A stretch of 41,696 nucleotides of DNA. Source: Candidatus Aphodosoma intestinipullorum (GTDB lineage Bacteria > Bacteroidota > Bacteroidia > Bacteroidales > Paludibacteraceae). This document shows positions 34,631 to 41,696 of this stretch, piece after piece. The position numbers and the translations under genes were made by a program. Each line of letters begins with the position of its first letter. Position 1 is the stretch's first letter. The notes under the pieces were generated by a model. That model was not told where the DNA came from. It did no database searches and saw only the letters and a program-made list of their open reading frames with translations. Location of the stretch: contig JADIMV010000020.1 of NCBI GenBank assembly GCA_017694515.1, positions 1 to 41,696 of the forward strand, read 5' to 3'.

Positions 34631-35977
34631 ATGAGAAAGGATATCAGTTTGGATTTGGGTAAGGCGACTGCCTTCGCTCCTGAAGCGACGCTTGGGGCGT
34701 TCGCTGCGAGGACGGCGGAGTGCAACGACGCACTTCATAACGGCACAGGCCGTGGCAGCGATTTCCTCGGCTGGCTCAACCTGCCGAAGTCGCTTACAGA
34801 CGCGCAGCTGTCCGAAATAGAGGAGAGCGCGAGGGTTTTGCGCGAGAATTGCGAGATAGTGGTGGTCATAGGCATCGGGGGCAGCTATCTCGGCGCGAAA
34901 GCCGTGATTGACGCGCTCTCCGGTTCGTTCGACTGGCTGGAGAAAGACAGGAAAAACCCCGTGGTACTCTATGCCGGGCAGAACATAGGTGAGGACTACA
35001 TCTTTGAGCTTCAGCAGCTTCTGCGCGGGCGCCGCTTTGGCATAATCTGCATATCGAAGTCCGGCACGACCACAGAGCCTGCTCTCGCCTTCCGTCTGCT
35101 GAAAACCCAGCTCGAGGAGCAGCAGGGCGTTGATGCGGCGCGGCGGCTCATAGTCTGTGTTACCGACAGAAGCCGTGGCGCGCTCCGTACACTTGCCACA
35201 CAGGAGGGTTACAGGACATTCGTCATAGAGGACAATGTCGGCGGACGCTATTCAGTGCTGACCCCAGTGGGGTTGCTGCCCATTGCCGTGGCCGGGTTCG
35301 ACATCCGTGCGCTCATTGCCGGCGCAGCACGTATGCAGGAGCTTTGCGCTGACAGCGTACCCTATGAGGAGAACCTTGCGGCTCAGTATGCCGCCGTGCG
35401 CAATGCGCTCTATGCTGGCGGAAAGAAAATCGAGATACTTGTCAACTTCCATCCTCGGCTGCACTACTTCTCGGAGTGGTGGAAACAGCTCTACGGCGAG
35501 AGTGAGGGCAAGGAGCATAAGGGTATTTTCCCTGCATCGGTTGACTTCACGACTGACCTCCACTCCATGGGACAATGGATTCAGGACGGTGAGCGCACCG
35601 TCTTCGAGACCGTCATAAGCGTGGAGAAGATGAGGCACGAGGTGCGTATCCCTGCGAACGATGCTAATCTCGACGGACTCAACTTCCTTTCTGGCCGTCG
35701 TGTGGACGAAGTGAACAAGATGGCCGAACTCGGCACTATGATAGCCCATGTCGATGGCGGAGTGCCGAACTTGAAGATAGTGATGCCTGAATTGGACGAG
35801 TACTGCCTCGGACAGCTGATATATTTCTTCGAGAAAGCCTGCGGCATAAGCGGCTATCTGCTTGGCATCAACCCGTTCGACCAGCCCGGTGTCGAGGCTT
35901 ACAAGAAAAACATGTTCGCTCTCCTCGGCAAGCCCGGCTACGAGAAAGAGACGGACGCGATAAAAAAGAGATTGTGA
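34631..35977 (+). CDS. pgi: Glucose-6-phosphate isomerase
   Basis: 448 residues, the usual length of the short bacterial form. Signature 1 [14 protein letters not shown] lies near residue 200. [11 protein letters not shown] (about 82-92) and [13 protein letters not shown] (about 139-151) bind the sugar phosphate, [13 protein letters not shown] (about 311-323) is typical, and the C-terminal Lys region is [16 protein letters not shown] (about 415-430). It interconverts glucose 6-phosphate and fructose 6-phosphate in glycolysis and gluconeogenesis. It follows gpsA. Confidence 0.96.
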   Translation: MRKDISLDLGKATAFAPEATLGAFAARTAECNDALHNGTGRGSDFLGWLNLPKSLTDAQLSEIEESARVLRENCEIVVVIGIGGSYLGAKAVIDALSGSFDWLEKDRKNPVVLYAGQNIGEDYIFELQQLLRGRRFGIICISKSGTTTEPALAFRLLKTQLEEQQGVDAARRLIVCVTDRSRGALRTLATQEGYRTFVIEDNVGGRYSVLTPVGLLPIAVAGFDIRALIAGAARMQELCADSVPYEENLAAQYAAVRNALYAGGKKIEILVNFHPRLHYFSEWWKQLYGESEGKEHKGIFPASVDFTTDLHSMGQWIQDGERTVFETVISVEKMRHEVRIPANDANLDGLNFLSGRRVDEVNKMAELGTMIAHVDGGVPNLKIVMPELDEYCLGQLIYFFEKACGISGYLLGINPFDQPGVEAYKKNMFALLGKPGYEKETDAIKKRL

Positions 35978-36046
35978 CCGATGGCCGCACCGTTGTCTCC
36001 GTATTGCAGGACACCGGCCGTCGTAAGAATGTGGAATAACTAAAGT

Positions 36047-37036
36047 ATGTCGGATATAAAGTTCTCGATCATAGTCCCTGTGTACAACCGCCCTGACGAG
36101 ATGGACGAGTTGCTATGTAGTCTGGAATGTCAGGAGGACAAGGATTTTGAAGTGATAGTCATGGAAGAGCCGTCGCAAAATCAGTGCGGTAGCGTATGCC
36201 TGAAATATAGGGAGAGAGGACTGGATGTCAAGCACTTTACATTGCATACTGGCAGGAGCGAAAGACGCAATGAGGGGATGCGGCGGGCCGGAGGGAACTA
36301 TTTCCTCTTGTTCGATTCGGACTGCATACTGCCTCCACACTATATAAAGACCGTCCGCAGAGCTTTGACTGACAGCTATGTTGATTGTTTCGGCGGCCCT
36401 GATGCCGCTGACGGGACGTTCTTAGACATACAGATGGCGGTCAACTATTCGATGACCTCCTTTATGACGACTGGCGGCATAAGGGGGGGAATGAAGAACG
36501 TGGACAAGTTTCTCCCGAGGGCATTCAACATGGGTTTTTCCCGTGAGGTATTCGCGAAGACAGAAGGTTACCGGGAGATGATAGGAGAGGACATAGATTT
36601 GAGCCTGCGCATAAAGGAGGCCGGATTTTCGGTACGGCTCATCAAAGAGGCGTTTGTGTACCACAAGCGGAGGTTAGACCTGCGCAAGTTCTATCGTCAG
36701 GTCAATACGTTCGGCAAGGCGCGGGTGTTGCTTGCCCGCTTGCATCCCGGGTCGCTGAAGGTGGCTCATCTGTTCCCGGCTTGCTTTGCTGTTGGGAATA
36801 TGTTGCTTGTGCTGCTTGCCGCGTTCACGTGCCAATGGTTGTGGCTGCTGCCTCTCATAGTCTATGTGGTGGCGATATTCACCGAATCGTATGTGAAGAA
36901 TAGGCGCTTTCGTGTGGCTGCGCTTTCTGTGCTCACGAGCTACGCGCAGATGTTCGGCTATGGCTTGGGCTTTATGGACGAGCTCTTCACTCACAAGGCA
37001 TCAAAGGTGGCCGCCGAACAGATGTACAGGCAGTAA
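36047..37036 (+). CDS. GT2 glycosyltransferase with C-terminal membrane segments
   Basis: 329 residues. The GT-A domain (1-235) has IIVPVYNRPDEM, the RNEGMRRAGGNYFLLFDSDCI stretch (about 83-103) with the metal-binding DSD, and GEDIDLSLRIKEAGF (about 179-193), where the ED pair is typical of inverting GT2 enzymes. Membrane segments follow at about 240-262, 266-285 and possibly 290-310. It probably attaches a sugar to a surface polysaccharide or lipid carrier at the inner membrane. It opens the CDP-sugar locus. Its acceptor is unknown. Confidence 0.9.
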   Translation: MSDIKFSIIVPVYNRPDEMDELLCSLECQEDKDFEVIVMEEPSQNQCGSVCLKYRERGLDVKHFTLHTGRSERRNEGMRRAGGNYFLLFDSDCILPPHYIKTVRRALTDSYVDCFGGPDAADGTFLDIQMAVNYSMTSFMTTGGIRGGMKNVDKFLPRAFNMGFSREVFAKTEGYREMIGEDIDLSLRIKEAGFSVRLIKEAFVYHKRRLDLRKFYRQVNTFGKARVLLARLHPGSLKVAHLFPACFAVGNMLLVLLAAFTCQWLWLLPLIVYVVAIFTESYVKNRRFRVAALSVLTSYAQMFGYGLGFMDELFTHKASKVAAEQMYRQ

Positions 37037-37073
37037 TCTTTAGTATTAACTATATTAATGATAGAGAAGAGAG

Positions 37074-37844
37074 ATGAAAGTGGTTATTCTCGCCGGAGGC
37101 TTAGGCACTCGTCTGAGTGAAGCTACTTCAGTTGTACCCAAGCCTATGGTAGAGGTGGGCGGAAAACCTATACTGTGGCATATAATGAAGATATACAGTC
37201 ACTATGGGTTTAACGAGTTTGTCATCTGTTGTGGCTATAAGCAGTATGTCATAAAGGAGTATTTCGCCAACTATTTCCGCCATAACTGTGACATGACTGT
37301 GGATTTGTCCGACAATAGCGTAGAGGTGCTTGACAACCATTCCGAGAATTGGAAGGTAACCATGATAGATACAGGGCTGGACACTCTGACCGGTGGGCGC
37401 ATCAAGAGAGTTGAAAAGTACATCGGCCATAATGCTTTCCTCCTTACTTACGGCGATGGTGTCGGCGATGTGGACATTCCCGCCACGATAGAGGCTCACC
37501 GCAAGGCTGGCAAGTATTTGACGATGACCACTTATCAGCCAAGCGGAAAGTTAGGTGTGGTGGATATGGATGATGACGGCACTGTGATAGACTTCTTGGA
37601 GAAGCCTAAGGCTGGAGGATCGTGGATTAACGCCGGGTTTTTCGTATGTGAGCCTGAGGTGTTCGGATTTCTGGGTGGTGATAATGAGATGTTCGAGCGT
37701 GAGCCTATGCAGCGGCTTCTCGCGTTGCGCCAGATGAACGCCTACAGGCATACCGGATTCTGGAAGCCGATGGACACTCTGCGTGACAATAAGGAACTGA
37801 ATGATATGTGGAACAGCGGCGTCGCGCCGTGGAAAGTATGGTAG
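37074..37844 (+). CDS. rfbF: Glucose-1-phosphate cytidylyltransferase
   Basis: 256 residues. The nucleotidyltransferase loop AGGLGTRLSEATSVVPKPM (about 6-24) with the CTP-specific pattern is followed by HIMKIYSHYGFNEFVICCGYK, LTYGDGVGDVD (about 123-133) and FLEKPKAGGSWINAGFFV (about 172-189), the features of RfbF/DdhA. It makes CDP-glucose from CTP and glucose 1-phosphate in the cytoplasm. The following rfbG starts 11 bases after its stop, in the classical order of CDP-sugar pathways. Confidence 0.95.
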   Translation: MKVVILAGGLGTRLSEATSVVPKPMVEVGGKPILWHIMKIYSHYGFNEFVICCGYKQYVIKEYFANYFRHNCDMTVDLSDNSVEVLDNHSENWKVTMIDTGLDTLTGGRIKRVEKYIGHNAFLLTYGDGVGDVDIPATIEAHRKAGKYLTMTTYQPSGKLGVVDMDDDGTVIDFLEKPKAGGSWINAGFFVCEPEVFGFLGGDNEMFEREPMQRLLALRQMNAYRHTGFWKPMDTLRDNKELNDMWNSGVAPWKVW

Positions 37845-37855
37845 GAGAGACAGAT

Positions 37856-38950
37856 ATGTTCAACGGTGTGTTTCGGGGCAAGAAGGTGTTGGTAACTGGC
37901 AATACCGGTTTCAAAGGCTCTTGGTTGACTGCATGGTTGCTTATGTGTGGTGCGGAAGTCTATGGCTATTCGATAGATGTGCCGACAGAGCCCGCCATGT
38001 TTGACGTGCTGGGGCTGCGTGAGAGGATACACCACAGGTTCGGCGATATTAGGGACAGGAAGATGTTCCGCGATTATCTCCGTGAAGTGAAGCCCGACTT
38101 CATATTCCATCTCGCTGCGCAGGCCATAGTGTCTGCGTCGTATGCCGAACCGTTTGATACTGTGACCACAAATGTTGTCGGCACTGCATCGGTGCTTGAT
38201 GCCGTGAGAAGCGCGGATTGGAATCTTACCGTGGTGATGATAACGAGTGACAAGGCTTATGACAATGTGGAGTGGATATGGGGATACAGGGAGAATGATG
38301 CTTTAGGCGGTAAAGATGTATATTCCGGCTCTAAAGGTGCGGCCGAATGTGTCATAAAGTCATATTGGCATTCGTTCATAAGCCGTATGGACAATGTGAA
38401 GCTTGGCGTTGCACGTGCGGGTAATGTGATAGGAGGGGGCGACTGGAGTGCGGACAGGATAGTCGTTGATACGATAAAGGCGTTCTCCTCCGGCTGTCCG
38501 GTAGAGATTCGCAGTCCTCAGTCCACACGCCCTTGGCAGCATGTGCTTGAGCCGCTTAGCGGATATATGCGTCTGGCGCAGTCACTGACTGAAGGGTGCG
38601 GAGTGAACGGCGAGGCGTTTAATTTCGGGCCGAGGGCAGAACAGACCAAGACTGTGTTGCAGCTTGTGCGCGACATAGCGGAGAAGTGGGGCATGAACCC
38701 TGACGAGGCGGTGAGAGTGACAGGCCATATACCGTTCGCGGAGGCGAAACTGCTCAAACTGAATTGCGACAAGGCACTGGCCTTCCTGCAATGGCACTCG
38801 ACGCTTGCCTATGAACAGACAGTGGATTTGATAACAGAGTGGTATAGTGCATATTATCATGGCTGTGAAGATATGTTCGCGCTTACGGAAAAGCAGATAA
38901 GACGTTATGTCCGTGCCGCTGAGGAGCAGATGATTGCATGGACAATATAA
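37856..38950 (+). CDS. rfbG: CDP-glucose 4,6-dehydratase
   Basis: 364 residues from the ATG at 37856, preceded by GGAGAGAC; ATGs at 37838 and 37808 overlap rfbF. An extended SDR enzyme: the NAD loop VTGNTGFKGSWLTAWL (about 13-28), FHLAAQAIVSASYAEP, TSDKAYDN (about 127-134) and the catalytic Tyr-x-x-x-Lys in DVYSGSKGAAE (about 152-162). The GNTGFKGSW sequence is specific to CDP-glucose dehydratases. The product is CDP-4-dehydro-6-deoxyglucose. No rfbH (the C3 dehydrase for 3,6-dideoxy sugars) follows; epimerase and reductase genes do. Confidence 0.95.
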   Translation: MFNGVFRGKKVLVTGNTGFKGSWLTAWLLMCGAEVYGYSIDVPTEPAMFDVLGLRERIHHRFGDIRDRKMFRDYLREVKPDFIFHLAAQAIVSASYAEPFDTVTTNVVGTASVLDAVRSADWNLTVVMITSDKAYDNVEWIWGYRENDALGGKDVYSGSKGAAECVIKSYWHSFISRMDNVKLGVARAGNVIGGGDWSADRIVVDTIKAFSSGCPVEIRSPQSTRPWQHVLEPLSGYMRLAQSLTEGCGVNGEAFNFGPRAEQTKTVLQLVRDIAEKWGMNPDEAVRVTGHIPFAEAKLLKLNCDKALAFLQWHSTLAYEQTVDLITEWYSAYYHGCEDMFALTEKQIRRYVRAAEEQMIAWTI

Positions 38951-38963
38951 GTGTTGATGTAAT

Positions 38964-39398
38964 ATGGAGGGAGTATTTGTCACGGAACTGAAGCATATAG
39001 AGACACCTAAAGGAGATGTTTTCCATGCCATGAAGGCTACCGACAAAGGTTATTGCGGTTTCGGTGAGGCATATTTTTCTGAAGTGATATGCGGTGAGCG
39101 CAAAGGCTGGAAACGGCACAACAGGATGACTCTTAATCTTGTGGTAATCAAAGGGTCTATAAGGTTTATACTTTACGATGACAGGGTCGGAAGCAAGACA
39201 CATGGAGAGTTTGAGGAATGGACGCTCTCGCCTGTGGGTCATTATGCACGGCTGACCGTTGCTCCCGGAGTGTGGATGGCGTTCGAGGGTGTCGCTGAGG
39301 GGCGTTCCCTGTTGTTGGACATAATTCCTGAGCCGCATGATCCTGAGGAGGCTGACCATAAGGAGCTCGGTGAGATAATTTATGATAGAAAGTTATGA
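38964..39398 (+). CDS. Sugar 3,5-epimerase-like cupin protein
   Basis: 144 residues, shorter than RmlC/RfbC (about 180). The beta-barrel pattern of dTDP-4-dehydrorhamnose 3,5-epimerases is visible: ETPKGDVFHAMKATDKGYCGFGEAYFS, KRHNRMTLNLVVIKGSIRFILYDDR with the likely catalytic or metal-site His (about residue 52), and VAPGVWMAFEGVAEG. It lies 13 bases after rfbG and overlaps the next SDR gene by four. It probably epimerises the CDP-4-dehydro-6-deoxyglucose made by RfbG at C3, C5 or both. WxcM-like isomerases share the fold, so the exact reaction is an inference. Confidence 0.82.
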   Translation: MEGVFVTELKHIETPKGDVFHAMKATDKGYCGFGEAYFSEVICGERKGWKRHNRMTLNLVVIKGSIRFILYDDRVGSKTHGEFEEWTLSPVGHYARLTVAPGVWMAFEGVAEGRSLLLDIIPEPHDPEEADHKELGEIIYDRKL

Positions 39399-40291
39399 GG
39401 ATATTGGTTACAGGTGCGACTGGATATATAGGCAGACGGGTTGTCTCCGCCGTGTGTGCTGACGGCAGGCACGAGGTGTTGACTCTTAACCGTGATGTGG
39501 AGAAGGCAACATCCTTGATGCCCTATGTAAATTGCATCCATGCAGATAGCTTGGATGTTGATGCTGTAAGGCGCTTCGCCCCGGAGATAGTGTTCCATTT
39601 TGCCACGATGTCCACGAGCCGTAACGATACGGAGATAATAGACCCGATGATTGCAGCCAATATAACTTACGGTGTTCGTTTGCTGGATATGCTTATGCGG
39701 ATAGGCTCAATAAAGCTGTTCGTTAATGTTGGGTCGTTTGCCGAGTATCGCTTGGGTACGGAAAAAGTGAAGGATGCCTATCTGTATACTGCTACAAAGT
39801 CGGCGTTCAGGCATTTTGTCGATTATTATGCCGACTTGTGCGGATTCCGTTATATTACCGCTGTGCCGTACACTGTGTATGGCGGTAAGGATACTGCGAA
39901 GAAGTTGATAGATTATATTGTGGAGTCCCTTTCGGCAGCAGTTCCTGTGAAGATGACCAAAGGTGAGCAGGTGTTGGATTTTGTCCATGTGTGTGATGTG
40001 GTGGAGTTTTTCCGCATAGTGGCAGAGCGTTATGATGAGGTTTTTGCCTTGCCACAAGGGACGGAGTTCCATCTCGGGACTGGTGTCGGGACACGTGTGC
40101 GCGATGTTGCCGAAATGGTGGAAAAGGCGTTCGGCGCAAGGTGTAACATAGAGTGGGGCGGTCTGCCTTACAGGCCGCTGGATGTGATGTACGCAGTTGC
40201 GCCTGTGGGCAGGAACAGTGAGACGGTAGGCTGGCGGGCAAAGATGTCTTTGGCCGAAGGCGTAAAGGTGATGGCAGAAAAATACTGCTGA
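39395..40291 (+). CDS. NAD-dependent SDR epimerase/reductase
   Basis: 298 residues. The Rossmann loop VTGATGYIGRRV (about 5-16), FHFATMSTSRND (about 68-79), and the catalytic Tyr-x-x-x-Lys in YLYTATKSAF (about 127-136), with Ser in VGSFAEY upstream. YTVYGGKDTAKKLIDYI is the usual substrate loop. The gene overlaps the epimerase by four bases. It probably reduces the C4 keto group of the CDP-hexose, completing a CDP-6-deoxyhexose such as the L-altrose pathway known from Yersinia. The real sugar cannot be determined from sequence. Confidence 0.85.
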   Translation: MRILVTGATGYIGRRVVSAVCADGRHEVLTLNRDVEKATSLMPYVNCIHADSLDVDAVRRFAPEIVFHFATMSTSRNDTEIIDPMIAANITYGVRLLDMLMRIGSIKLFVNVGSFAEYRLGTEKVKDAYLYTATKSAFRHFVDYYADLCGFRYITAVPYTVYGGKDTAKKLIDYIVESLSAAVPVKMTKGEQVLDFVHVCDVVEFFRIVAERYDEVFALPQGTEFHLGTGVGTRVRDVAEMVEKAFGARCNIEWGGLPYRPLDVMYAVAPVGRNSETVGWRAKMSLAEGVKVMAEKYC

Positions 40292-40346
40292 GTGGAGTGT
40301 AATAAGTGATAACCAAAGTATAGATAAAGAGATAAAGCTGTGTATT

Positions 40347-41696
40347 ATGAATATCCAATGGGTTAAGAAGAATGTGTTGCCTCATGTGGTGGCGTTAGTC
40401 ACGTTCTATTTGTTGACGATAGTATATTTTTCTCCTGTATTCTTTGAAAATAAGGATTTGATGCAAGGGGATGTGACGAGTTATATAGGCTGGGGAAATG
40501 ATGTCAGACAGTATTATGACGCAACGGGAGAGTATTGTTACTGGTCTAATGCCATGTTTGGCGGAATGCCGTCCAACTATGCTTTCCCTTCGGAGACAAA
40601 CAATATTTTCGACAAGATAGACAGTTTGTTTAAAGGATTCTTAGCTCCTAACACAGCAGGGGCTTTTTTTGTTTATCTGATAGGCTTTTATTGTTTTATG
40701 TTGGCAATCGGATGTTCGCCGGTATTGAGCGTCATAGGTGCAATAGCATATTCGTTTGCTTCATATAATTTGATTATAATTGATGCCGGGCACGTGAGTA
40801 AGGCGTATGTAATGGCAACGATGGCACCAGTCATAGGCGGGGTTATTCTCTGTTATAGAGGTAAATATCTGGCTGGAATATTGATGACTTTGATTTTTAC
40901 GGGCTTGAATGTCTTTTGGAATCATCAACAGATAAGCTATTACTTGATAATCATGCTCTTCGTCTTGGCCGTAGTCTATTTGATATATGCCGTTAAGGAG
41001 CATACGCTGCCGTCGTATTTCAAGAGTTCTGCGGTATTGGTGATTGTCGCGTTGCTTGCGGCTGCTCCGGCTGTCGATAAGCTGTTGCCTACGATGGACT
41101 ATTCTAAGGAGTCTATGCGCGGTGGGGCAGTGCTGAAGTCAAACGCTGACGGAGAGAAAGAGTCAACGGGTTTGGATATAGATTATGCCTATCAATGGAG
41201 CTATGGTAAGATGGAGACCATGACTCTGTTGATTCCGAATTTTTACGGGGCAAGTTCGCACTATAACATAGGTCGCGAGTCTCAAGTGTATGATGTACTG
41301 AAGCAGACAGGCCAGGGTGAGCAGTTTTGTCGCTATGCGCCGATGTACTGGGGTGATCAGCCGTTTACTTCAGGTCCGGTTTATGTGGGTGCGATAGTTT
41401 GTTTTCTGTTCGTTTTGGGATTGATAGTTGTTAAAGGGAAGGAAAAGTGGTGGCTATTGGCGGTAACGGTTATCGCGCTTATTTTGTCATGGGGACGTAA
41501 TTTCGCCGTAGTAAATGATTTTCTGTTCCATTATCTGCCGTTGTATAATAAGTTTCGGACACCATCTATGGCATTGGTGATTGCCGAGGTTTCAATGGTG
41601 ACTTTGGCAATGTTGGCCGTGAAACAGATGATGGAGGACGAAGACAGACGGAAATATGTCAGACCGTTGTATATTTCGGCTGGAGTCGTTGGGGGC
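40347..41696 (+). CDS. YfhO-like polytopic membrane protein, 3' end cut by window
   Basis: 450 codons are visible from the ATG at 40347 and the frame is open at the window edge. There are about nine membrane segments, beginning with VVALVTFYLLTIVYFSPVFF (about 14-33). After it comes the extracytoplasmic MFGGMPSNYAFPSETNNIFD, then many hydrophobic segments, and a large loop at about 230-345 with MRGGAVLKS and MYWGDQPFTSGPVYVGA. The length and order match Bacteroidetes YfhO-family proteins of about 800 residues, which resemble GT-C-type transferases that decorate cell-wall or surface glycans. It follows the CDP-sugar genes after 55 bases, suggesting use of the locus's sugar or a lipid-linked form of it. 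Confidence 0.85.
   Translation, partial: MNIQWVKKNVLPHVVALVTFYLLTIVYFSPVFFENKDLMQGDVTSYIGWGNDVRQYYDATGEYCYWSNAMFGGMPSNYAFPSETNNIFDKIDSLFKGFLAPNTAGAFFVYLIGFYCFMLAIGCSPVLSVIGAIAYSFASYNLIIIDAGHVSKAYVMATMAPVIGGVILCYRGKYLAGILMTLIFTGLNVFWNHQQISYYLIIMLFVLAVVYLIYAVKEHTLPSYFKSSAVLVIVALLAAAPAVDKLLPTMDYSKESMRGGAVLKSNADGEKESTGLDIDYAYQWSYGKMETMTLLIPNFYGASSHYNIGRESQVYDVLKQTGQGEQFCRYAPMYWGDQPFTSGPVYVGAIVCFLFVLGLIVVKGKEKWWLLAVTVIALILSWGRNFAVVNDFLFHYLPLYNKFRTPSMALVIAEVSMVTLAMLAVKQMMEDEDRRKYVRPLYISAGVVGG

Noticed and set aside
33308..34738. 476-codon minus-strand reading frame over gpsA
   Set aside because: Covers the entire gpsA gene and its promoter in antisense; GpsA motifs are unmistakable on the plus strand.
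36047..41696. Horizontal island with integrase or IS
   Set aside because: The locus is a typical polysaccharide cluster, but no integrase, transposase or att-like repeat was seen in the window.

Overview
This window looks like a chromosomal segment of a Bacteroidales bacterium, probably a gut commensal. Three things point there: repeated matches to the Bacteroidetes sigma promoter (TTG, about 19-20 nt, then TAnnTTTG), families almost confined to the phylum (type IX secretion plug protein, DUF4199, DUF6452/DUF6048, DUF2764), and the usual Bacteroidetes glycogen gene set. I see no phage, integrase, transposase or CRISPR array. It reads as core chromosome with many structured intergenic repeats.

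Layout. 1-3328: a partial secreted propeller-like protein, an HMA-AraC fusion regulator and a surface-repeat outer-membrane protein. 3362-5430: a sugar-nucleotidyltransferase, tRNA-Gln(CTG) and a small membrane-anchored unknown. 5801-12721: type IX plug protein, TRIC-type channel, then glycogen/starch genes (debranching enzyme, GT4 glycogen-synthase-like, and a GH57 protein that lacks both catalytic residues). 12919-13095: SRP RNA six bases before tRNA-Thr(TGT). 13477-20267: a same-strand run with DUF4199, a polyprenyl-phosphate-type GT2, a nitroreductase, DUF6452 and DUF6048, a GHL10 hydrolase, kdsB and pyrH. 20670-23439: a DUF3089 lipoprotein hydrolase facing tnaA across a 24-bp perfect hairpin. 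23699-32191: a complete-looking Bacteroidetes V-type ATPase operon on the minus strand (E, DUF2764, A, B, a YD-like lipoprotein, D, I, K). It has no recognisable C or F subunit, and the K ring carries the sodium-site spacing of Enterococcus NtpK. 33584-35977: gpsA and pgi. 36047-41696: a surface-polysaccharide locus (GT2, rfbF, rfbG, a 3,5-epimerase-like cupin, an SDR reductase, and a YfhO-like membrane protein cut by the window edge), which reads as a pathway to a CDP-6-deoxyhexose.

The most unusual content is between the genes. (1) A 261-262 bp element with terminal inverted repeats occurs three times (955, 20388, 32581), and its internal stems change sequence in a compensatory way between copies. 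(2) The third copy is split by about 680 bp that include a 166-bp tandem repeat. (3) A 20-mer inside that tandem repeat also occurs alone at 5764, 13193 and 13237. (4) A second palindromic repeat (1908, 5502, part at 33430) ends exactly in a promoter -7 box and appears to supply promoters to downstream genes.

All calls rest on reading the sequence and on knowledge of the families; no database search was possible.
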